Below, one piece after another: positions 58,468 to 64,000 of a stretch of DNA of 64,000 nt; position 1 is the stretch's first letter, and each line of letters opens with the position of its first letter. Origin of the DNA: Prevotella sp. UBA2711 (GTDB lineage: Bacteria; Bacteroidota; Bacteroidia; Bacteroidales; Bacteroidaceae); assembly GCA_002354095.1 (NCBI GenBank), contig DEKX01000043.1, positions 10,599-74,598 of the forward strand. The letters run 5' to 3'. The notes under the pieces are model-generated. The model saw only the letters and a program-made list of their open reading frames with translations, ran no database searches and had not been told where the DNA came from. The translations under genes were made by a program, and so were the position numbers.

Positions 58468-58508
58468 TTCTATTTTAGGAGCAAAACAATAAAAAAGTGG
58501 CGAAAAAT

Positions 58509-58539
58509 TTGGATTGTTGAAGAATAATCCATATATTTG
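58509..58539 (+). promoter_or_regulatory. promoter of the degenerate kinase gene
   Basis: TTG (58509-58511), 20 bases, TATATTTG (58532-58539), 34 bases before the start codon. Confidence 0.65.
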
Positions 58540-58573
58540 CAGTTTCTAACCCGTGTAAATAGCGAAGATTAAT

Positions 58574-59368
58574 ATGTCACTGTGGTTGCTTATATTATTT
58601 GTTATTGTACTGTCAGGGCTCGTCTTAGCGCTTTGGTACATTGTAAAGCTGAGGCATCGTATATGCGAGACTTCTAAGTCTGAGCGTATGAAATTGGCTT
58701 TCTTACACAATATCAATAACGAAATACATGTTCCCTTGAAGTCTGTTGCAGACTTAGCTAATACGATAGCCAAAGACAATTTGTATCTTTCTAAGAACGA
58801 GAAGCGTAATATTGCCGACCAGTTGGTTTATCACTCCAATCTGATTTCCACGTTGGTTGACGAAATCATCATGTTCTCAGATAACAGTAAGGAAGGTCGT
58901 CAGCTGCACATCGAGTTATTCAGTCCCAATGCCCTTTGTCGCCGTTGTTTAGAGGGTAATGCGCTCAGTATCTATCATCGGCAGGCAGTGAAACTGAATT
59001 TCAAACGCGAGTTGAACGATGAATTCTTTGTCAAGAACGACCGTCATCTCATTGAACTGATTCTCAACAAACTGATTCTCAATGCCTGTCGCTTTACCGA
59101 AGTGGGTGAGGTGGTGGTTGGCTGTAATCTCAGTGAGAATACGGGCAGTCTGACTATTTTCGTGGAAGATACGGGTGTTGGTGTTCCTGAGAACCGCCGC
59201 AACAACTTGTTCTCATGGTTTGAAAGTCCCGACGACATTCAAGACGATGTGGAGATAGACCTGAGTATCTGTCGGCGTGTAGCCCAGAAGATTGGCGGCG
59301 AACTGATTATGGACGAGAATTATCAGCGCAGAGGTACCCGTTTCGTACTTATTGTTCCTCTTCGTTGA
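58574..59368 (+). CDS. degenerate membrane histidine kinase (pseudokinase)
   Basis: The 264-residue protein has an N-terminal membrane helix (residues 2-24) and then a histidine-kinase layout with altered key residues. The H-box reads NINNEIHVPL, with N49 where the phospho-accepting His should be. The N-box (NKLILNACRFT) and G1 (VEDTGVGVP) are intact, but the G2 glycine loop is replaced by VEIDLSICR. No receiver domain. It is therefore unlikely to autophosphorylate and may bind ATP weakly or regulate another kinase. Own promoter; its 3' end overlaps the convergent symporter gene by 20 bases. Confidence 0.75.
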   Translation: MSLWLLILFVIVLSGLVLALWYIVKLRHRICETSKSERMKLAFLHNINNEIHVPLKSVADLANTIAKDNLYLSKNEKRNIADQLVYHSNLISTLVDEIIMFSDNSKEGRQLHIELFSPNALCRRCLEGNALSIYHRQAVKLNFKRELNDEFFVKNDRHLIELILNKLILNACRFTEVGEVVVGCNLSENTGSLTIFVEDTGVGVPENRRNNLFSWFESPDDIQDDVEIDLSICRRVAQKIGGELIMDENYQRRGTRFVLIVPLR

Positions 59369-60725
59369 TGGCGTCGTCCATCCTGTCTAAACGGTCTCTC
59401 CAAAGGTATTTTCGCGTCTCGTGCACAATGATGCCACTCAGTGCCAGGATGGATATCAAGTTTGGTATCGCCATCAGTGCATTCATACAGTCTGCCAGAT
59501 TCCATACCACTCCCAGTTGCATCACACTACCAATGAAAACCACGATGATAAACGCCAGTCTGTAAGGTCTTACCCATGCTCTGCCTTTCAGGTATTCCAT
59601 GCCTTTCTCGCCATAGTAGCACCAGCCCAGGATGGTGGAGAAAGCAAAAGTCAGCAAACCGAATGTGAGCAATGGCTTGCCTACCACCGGAATCTTTGAG
59701 AATGCCATGTGTGTCAGTGCGGCTCCGTTGCTGAAGTCTATATCAGGGAAGTGCAGCACACTGCTCACAATCACGATACCCGTAATGGCGCAGATGACCA
59801 CTGTGTCCCAGAACGTACCGCTACTCGACACCAGTGCCTGTCTTACAGGATTGCGCGTCTGTGCAGCAGCAGCCACGATAGGAGCTGAACCCAGTCCTGA
59901 TTCGTTGCTGAACAGTCCGCGAGCGATACCGAAGCGGGCAGCCATCATCACCGATGTACCTACGAAACCGCCTCCTGCTGCATGCGGACTGAAAGCCGAC
60001 TGGCATATCAGTTGAATGGCTGGCCATACATAATCGATGTTTACCCAGATGATATACAGACAGCCCACGATATAGAAAAGTGCCATCATCGGGACGAGTG
60101 TGGAACAGACGCGGGCTATGCTCTTTACACCGCCCAGCACCACCAGTCCAGTCAGTACGGCTACTACCGCTCCCGTGATATAAGGTGAAATGTTGTAGCC
60201 CTCATAGACTACCGTAGCGATGGCGTTCGCCTGCACTGAATTACCAATGCCGAAGGCAGCAACTGCTGTAAACAAGGCAAACAATACCGCCAGCCATTTC
60301 CATCCCAGTCCGTATTCCAGCGCGTACATCGGGCCACCGATGATTTTACCGTCTGCCTTTTTATGACGATACTTGATGGCCAGCAGTCCTTCTGCATATT
60401 TGGTGGAAATGCCAAACACACCCGTCAACCAGCACCATAGCACGGCTCCCGGTCCGCCCAGTGCAATAGCCGTAGCCACACCGACAATATTGCCAGTACC
60501 GATGGTAGCTGCCAGAGCCGTTGCCAGCGATGCAAACTGCGAGACATCGCCGGTAGCCTGTTTGTCGCGCTTGACGGAGAGGCGTATGGCTTTGAAAATA
60601 TATCGTTGCGGAAAGCGCAACAGAATGGTCAGATAGATGTGGGTACCCAGTAGTAGTATAACCATGGGCCATCCCCACAGCCATCCGCTGATGTCAGTCA
60701 GTAAGTCGTTCAAATAATCCATCAT
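59349..60725 (-). CDS. alanine/cation symporter family (AGCS)
   Basis: The 458-residue inner-membrane protein has about 11 transmembrane helices. Signature parts include ALAATIGTGNIVGVATAIALGGPGAV, the family motif near GGPMYALEYGLGWKWLAVLFALF and FGIARGLFSNESGLGSAPIVAAAAQT. It is of the AlsT-like family, taking up alanine or glycine with Na+. It is the last gene of the DUF4230 transcript (5-base gap) and its end is tail-to-tail with the pseudokinase gene (20-base overlap). Confidence 0.93.
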   Translation of the reverse strand: MMDYLNDLLTDISGWLWGWPMVILLLGTHIYLTILLRFPQRYIFKAIRLSVKRDKQATGDVSQFASLATALAATIGTGNIVGVATAIALGGPGAVLWCWLTGVFGISTKYAEGLLAIKYRHKKADGKIIGGPMYALEYGLGWKWLAVLFALFTAVAAFGIGNSVQANAIATVVYEGYNISPYITGAVVAVLTGLVVLGGVKSIARVCSTLVPMMALFYIVGCLYIIWVNIDYVWPAIQLICQSAFSPHAAGGGFVGTSVMMAARFGIARGLFSNESGLGSAPIVAAAAQTRNPVRQALVSSSGTFWDTVVICAITGIVIVSSVLHFPDIDFSNGAALTHMAFSKIPVVGKPLLTFGLLTFAFSTILGWCYYGEKGMEYLKGRAWVRPYRLAFIIVVFIGSVMQLGVVWNLADCMNALMAIPNLISILALSGIIVHETRKYLWRDRLDRMDDAINEEEQ

Positions 60726-60730
60726 GTTTT

Positions 60731-61327
60731 TTAGTCTTTGTATTGTATCTTAACGTGTTTGAATCCCATTCCTTGCATCACCTGTCGCACCTGAGCATCG
60801 CCGTTCACCCGGGCTGCCTCCATGTTCTGGGGTGTCAGTCCGCGTTGCAACATCCGCTGATAGGCGCGTCGCATCATGGCTTCGCGGTCTTTGGGCGACC
60901 ACGATCCGCTCTCAAAGAAACTCTTCGTGCGCGCTTCGTCTATGAAGTCTTTGTCCAATAAGGCTATTTGTGGCAGCATGATGTTCAGCGTGTCACCGTT
61001 TGTGCTAATCCATCCAGACTCCACCTGTTTCAGGTTGATGCCCAGTCGCATCGTACCATAATAGATTCTCACCAGATGGTCGTCACTGAAGATGCCCTTG
61101 CGGATGGTGTCCACCATTTCTTCATCACTGATAGACAGAAATTCCCATTCGCCTATGGCTTTGATGCTCTGTATCTGTTCGGGAGTGATGTCTATTCGCT
61201 GGTCTGCCGTTATTTCCACCCGACTGCTTCTCACGTCACGCCATATCCATCCCACCAGTATCACCAGCAGGGCGATGCCAACGGCATAGAGTGATAATAT
61301 GCCTTTACTTCCTTTTCGCATTTTCAA
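60731..61327 (-). CDS. DUF4230 protein with N-terminal membrane helix
   Basis: The 198-residue protein has an N-terminal membrane helix (about 10-29, GILSLYAVGIALLVILVGWIW) and a DUF4230-like domain (about 40-190: IKAIGEWEFLSISDEEMVDTI, IYYGTMRLGINL, IMLPQIALLDKDFIDEAR). The family is of unknown function, usually membrane-anchored with the domain outside. Its start overlaps the end of the second DUF4230 gene by 23 bases. Confidence 0.78.
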   Translation of the reverse strand: MKMRKGSKGILSLYAVGIALLVILVGWIWRDVRSSRVEITADQRIDITPEQIQSIKAIGEWEFLSISDEEMVDTIRKGIFSDDHLVRIYYGTMRLGINLKQVESGWISTNGDTLNIMLPQIALLDKDFIDEARTKSFFESGSWSPKDREAMMRRAYQRMLQRGLTPQNMEAARVNGDAQVRQVMQGMGFKHVKIQYKD

Positions 61328-61988
61328 TATTCATATTTATCAGCGACTGGATATCATTCAACCCATACTCCTTGCGGAATTGGATAATAATGTCTTTCTC
61401 TTCGTAACCCATTTGTGCAATGAGTGGCACCAGCACGCGGGCTGCATTCTCCTGTGCCGTGGGGATGATGCCCAACTGCGGAATGGTCTCGATAATCGCC
61501 GCCCGTCCCTGTTGCTCGTAGTTGGTCATTTCGGCATCGGTGAAGTGCGAACGCACCAGTCCGACGTATTCCTTGATATTCTTTTGGTCAATCTTCGAAC
61601 TGGTCATCACCACCTGTGGGTCGGGCAGGGTTATGATGATTTTTCCGTCTTCGCGTTCCACATTCTTTTCCGAAAACTGGCTCATGTCGATATACGCCTT
61701 CAGTGTGGCATCCATCGGGATGGCTATCTTGCGGTCGCCCAACGGCATGGGGATGTCAAAGTTCTGTGATAGCACCGAACCCTTCAGACGTATCACGTCG
61801 TCGTGGGTCACTATCTTGTGAATCTTATACTCGGTAGTGTAGATGCGCGAACACTGCTGAATCTGGGTTACCAGCACAGGCAGTGAGTCGGTAGTCACCG
61901 TCGTCTCCACTTCCTGCTGTTGCGCTTTTTGACTGCAACTGCAGCAAAGGGTGAGTATAAAGAGTACTATGTTTACAATTCTCGACAT
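61305..61988 (-). CDS. DUF4230 lipoprotein-like protein
   Basis: From ATG 61988 the 227-residue protein has a signal peptide with a lipobox-like end (TLCCSCSQ; cysteine about residue 15-18), then a DUF4230-like domain: TEYKIHKIVTHDDVIRLKG, KIAIPMDATLKAYIDMS, IIITLPDPQVVMTSSKID. The longer frame (from 62030) lies over the promoter and is rejected. It is a paralogue of the following gene, and the two overlap by 23 bases, so they are likely made in equal amounts and may form a complex in the periplasm. Confidence 0.78.
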   Translation of the reverse strand: MSRIVNIVLFILTLCCSCSQKAQQQEVETTVTTDSLPVLVTQIQQCSRIYTTEYKIHKIVTHDDVIRLKGSVLSQNFDIPMPLGDRKIAIPMDATLKAYIDMSQFSEKNVEREDGKIIITLPDPQVVMTSSKIDQKNIKEYVGLVRSHFTDAEMTNYEQQGRAAIIETIPQLGIIPTAQENAARVLVPLIAQMGYEEKDIIIQFRKEYGLNDIQSLINMNIENAKRK

Positions 61989-62257
61989 TTTGTATTCTAT
62001 TTGACTGCAAAGATAGTTAAAATATATCAAAATGCTATATTATCTGCATTTTTTTTGTCCTTTCATTAAACTTTTTGATTTGATTCACGTCATAAAGACG
62101 ATTTAAGGACTTAACAAAGAGCAAATGACACTCTCAACCAAGTTACACAAAAACAGTTTTAGTGAAGAAGACATCATAGTGATTTAGGTTAACATAGTGT
62201 TTTTTCATGCGGGGGCAAGCGTGCCCCCATTTTTTTGCCCGTCTTCTTCAGTGTGAA
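61989..62257. other. intergenic region with an orphan plus-strand terminator
   Basis: It holds the minus-strand -7 box TATCTTTG (62015-62008) for the DUF4230 operon and a strong plus-strand terminator (62211-62236). Both flanking genes are on the minus strand. Nothing else was recognised. Confidence 0.65.
62211..62236 (+). terminator. strong plus-strand intrinsic terminator
   Basis: GGGGGCA (62211-62217), loop AGCG, TGCCCCC (62222-62228), then A and seven Ts (62230-62236). No plus-strand protein gene precedes it within 2.8 kb. On the minus strand no U-run follows. Confidence 0.75.
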
Positions 62258-63778
62258 CTAATAGGTGTATAGTTTGATGTGCAGAATCTTCCACTCGCCA
62301 CATGCGATGTGTGCATGTCGGCCCTGGTGGTTCTGGTCACCATTATGCCGACGTATGTATTTTAATTCGCCATTGGCATCGATGCTCACTTCGTCAATGA
62401 AACCGATACCGATGCGGGGGGCAAAGCTGACCACCACACCATTGCCTGCCAACAGATATTCATCGTCGGCAATTTTCTTCAGCACTGCTCCGCCTTCAGG
62501 CCATACGCTGCCGTCTTTGGCACGAGGATCCCAGGGTAGGGTGAAGTAATGCCTGCAAGTGATGGTAGTATTCCCATCCTTGATGATACGCTCCTTGTCT
62601 TGCTGGTCGAAGAGGAGACCATAACTGGAGGTAAAAGCTGTGAGCGAGTTGATTTGGCGCATCAGTTCATAAGCTTTCGTGATGTTTTCCGTCACTTCAG
62701 GCGTAGCCTCGTCAATAGCGAAGGGTGAGAAGCCCAAAGCCTGATGCTCTCCGAAGGCATAAAGCGCCCGCACACCACTGTTCTCGCAACAGCTTGTCTC
62801 AGGAATAAAGAGCCGGTTGTTAGGCAAGGCATACTGGTCTGCCCAACTCTTAAAACCACTATCGTAGATGTCGGGAGCCAGCATCGCCAATTGTGGAGCC
62901 CCTGCCTGCCAAAGGTCTATCAGATGAGCCAGTGGACCAGCTGAGGGATATTGTCCGGGTTGGCGCCCCCTGCTGTTCATGGCTGCATTCACGTAAAGAG
63001 GTATCTGGGTATGTCGCCGAGCCGTCTGGCAGAGTCTGCCCACATATTTAGCATAATAGTATGCCATGAATATCTCGTCCGTATAGACATCATCGCCGAA
63101 AACGTCTTTCCATGCCTTTGCGCTAAGAGACTTGATGCGTGCTTTCAGCCAAGGGTGAAGCGTATCCTTATTCTTTTTCAGATAGGTAATCAGTTCTTGG
63201 GGAACTCCCTGCTGATAAACCTTTTCTGCCAGTGGCGAGTGGTCGCGTGCCGACTCCAGCATACCTATCTCATTCTCTACCTGCAGCATCGTCACCACAT
63301 CCTGAGCAGTTGTGGCGATGTGTTTCACCAGCGCCTCAAAAGCACGATTGTCGGCACGGAATACTTCTTCCGAGAAACAACTGGCTATCTCCAGCAGTTT
63401 GCCATCCTCCGTGCAGGCTCGTGGAAAGCGCTTCGTATCTTTCTTAAACCATAGAGGCGCATAGCATGACATCGAGTTCTTCCAAGCCCCAAACCATAGG
63501 AACACTATTTTCAGTCCATTCTCCCTTGCCCGTTCTGTAGTACGGTCGATGAGGGTGAAGTCGAACTGTCCTTCCTCCGGCTCCAAAAATTCCCAATAGG
63601 CAGGCACCAAGACGGTGTTCAGTCCCAGTGTTTTCATGCGGGGTATCACCTCATCGATATCCGCCACCGCAGTCACTGCCGAATTACTCAGTTCGCCCCC
63701 CAGTATCAGCTCCGCCTTCTGGGCAGCCAGATGCATGGTTGTCATCAAAACGCTAATGATTAGTAATGCTCGTTTCAT
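62258..63778 (-). CDS. secreted GH35/GH42-like beta-galactosidase with DUF5597 domain
   Basis: From ATG 63778 the 506-residue protein has a signal peptide (residues 1-20, ending HLAAQ), a TIM-barrel with acid/base E170 in VENEIG and nucleophile E327 in FIPETS, then a C-terminal beta domain of the DUF5597 type (ending EWKILHIKLYTY). FGAWKNSMSCYAPLWFKKD is typical of this branch of GH35/42. It probably hydrolyses beta-galactosides in the periplasm or at the cell surface. A longer frame (63814) starts inside the promoter. Own promoter; no neighbour in the operon. Confidence 0.85.
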   Translation of the reverse strand: MKRALLIISVLMTTMHLAAQKAELILGGELSNSAVTAVADIDEVIPRMKTLGLNTVLVPAYWEFLEPEEGQFDFTLIDRTTERARENGLKIVFLWFGAWKNSMSCYAPLWFKKDTKRFPRACTEDGKLLEIASCFSEEVFRADNRAFEALVKHIATTAQDVVTMLQVENEIGMLESARDHSPLAEKVYQQGVPQELITYLKKNKDTLHPWLKARIKSLSAKAWKDVFGDDVYTDEIFMAYYYAKYVGRLCQTARRHTQIPLYVNAAMNSRGRQPGQYPSAGPLAHLIDLWQAGAPQLAMLAPDIYDSGFKSWADQYALPNNRLFIPETSCCENSGVRALYAFGEHQALGFSPFAIDEATPEVTENITKAYELMRQINSLTAFTSSYGLLFDQQDKERIIKDGNTTITCRHYFTLPWDPRAKDGSVWPEGGAVLKKIADDEYLLAGNGVVVSFAPRIGIGFIDEVSIDANGELKYIRRHNGDQNHQGRHAHIACGEWKILHIKLYTY

Positions 63779-63803
63779 ATGTTTAAGTTTTAAATTGATG
63801 ATG

Positions 63804-63833
63804 CGAAGATACAAAGTTTTCCCGAATAATCAA
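63804..63833 (-). promoter_or_regulatory. promoter of the GH35/42-like gene
   Basis: Minus strand TTG (63833-63831), 19 bases, TATCTTCG (63811-63804, one base from TAnnTTTG), 25 bases before the start codon. Confidence 0.5.
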
Positions 63834-64000
63834 AGTTTTTGCCTAAAATTACGATAAATTCCCGAGTGAACTCCCAGACGCTGAGTCTTTTGGGTCTGTC
63901 TTTTTACGATTCTATCAAATACAGTATAACCACCTAGCCTATATATAGGATTCCCATATGTATCCTGAGCACATGGGTGTCTTATACTGGAATAGCTTGA

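Noticed and set aside
63841..64000. last 160 bases of the window
   Set aside because: Only a short AT palindrome (CCTATATATAGG) was seen; no gene or signal can be supported.

Overview
The window looks like chromosomal DNA of a Bacteroidales bacterium of the Prevotella type. The evidence is direct: most genes are preceded by the Bacteroidetes primary promoter (TTG, 19-20 bases, TAnnTTTG) rather than by strong Shine-Dalgarno sites. The gene families also fit: DUF5686 proteins with carboxypeptidase-regulatory domains, propeller-type sensor proteins, GIN-domain proteins, DUF4230 pairs, a radical SAM/lipoprotein pair and secreted GH31/GH2 enzymes. The species is not determined here. No tRNA, rRNA, CRISPR array, insertion sequence or prophage was seen.

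Layout. 1-6.95 kb: housekeeping genes (aldose epimerase family, rsgA-frr, a secreted AGE-family epimerase, DNA polymerase IV, a GlsB-type membrane protein, a cytidylate-kinase-like protein). 6.95-8.77 kb: a degraded accessory patch with an N-terminally truncated PDDEXK nuclease, a GTQG tandem repeat and dense hairpins. 8.77-14.1 kb: a minus-strand group with an NhaD antiporter, a polysaccharide deacetylase and a giant DUF2723 membrane protein. 14.2-21.7 kb: a tightly packed minus-strand operon (rRNA methyltransferase, DPP4-type peptidase, serB, purD, two membrane proteins). 21.9-26.5 kb: sensor kinase, DUF5686 protein, GIN protein. 26.9-28.9 kb: a LuxR-type response regulator, a probable antisense small RNA and a LacI regulator.

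28.9-45.5 kb is a glycan-related region. Two paralogous periplasmic propeller sensors lack normal kinase parts. They are followed by a GH31 with PA14 insert, a lipoprotein/radical SAM pair, a TPR sensor kinase, a GH2 and a second YicI-like GH31. The enzyme set resembles xyloglucan side-chain removal (alpha-xylosidase plus beta-galactosidase), but there is no SusC/SusD pair. A minus-strand operon follows (MBL-fold hydrolase, porin, SSS transporter, 45.5-48.9 kb). A LacI-type operator lies upstream of it and closely matches one in front of the LacI gene at 27.8 kb.

49.3-57.8 kb holds the most unusual system: one plus-strand operon of seven genes. They encode a soluble FHA protein, a membrane Ser/Thr kinase, a soluble Ser/Thr kinase, a membrane PP2C phosphatase, a membrane FHA protein, a double-FHA/transmembrane/trypsin-like protease fusion and a secreted WG-repeat protein. 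Four of the seven are single-pass proteins with a phospho-signalling domain on one side of the membrane and another domain on the other side. This suggests Ser/Thr phosphorylation in the cytoplasm coupled to proteolysis or structural change in the periplasm. The remainder (57.8-64 kb) has trmO, a degenerate histidine kinase, an alanine-type symporter, two DUF4230 proteins and a GH35/42-like beta-galactosidase with its own promoter.
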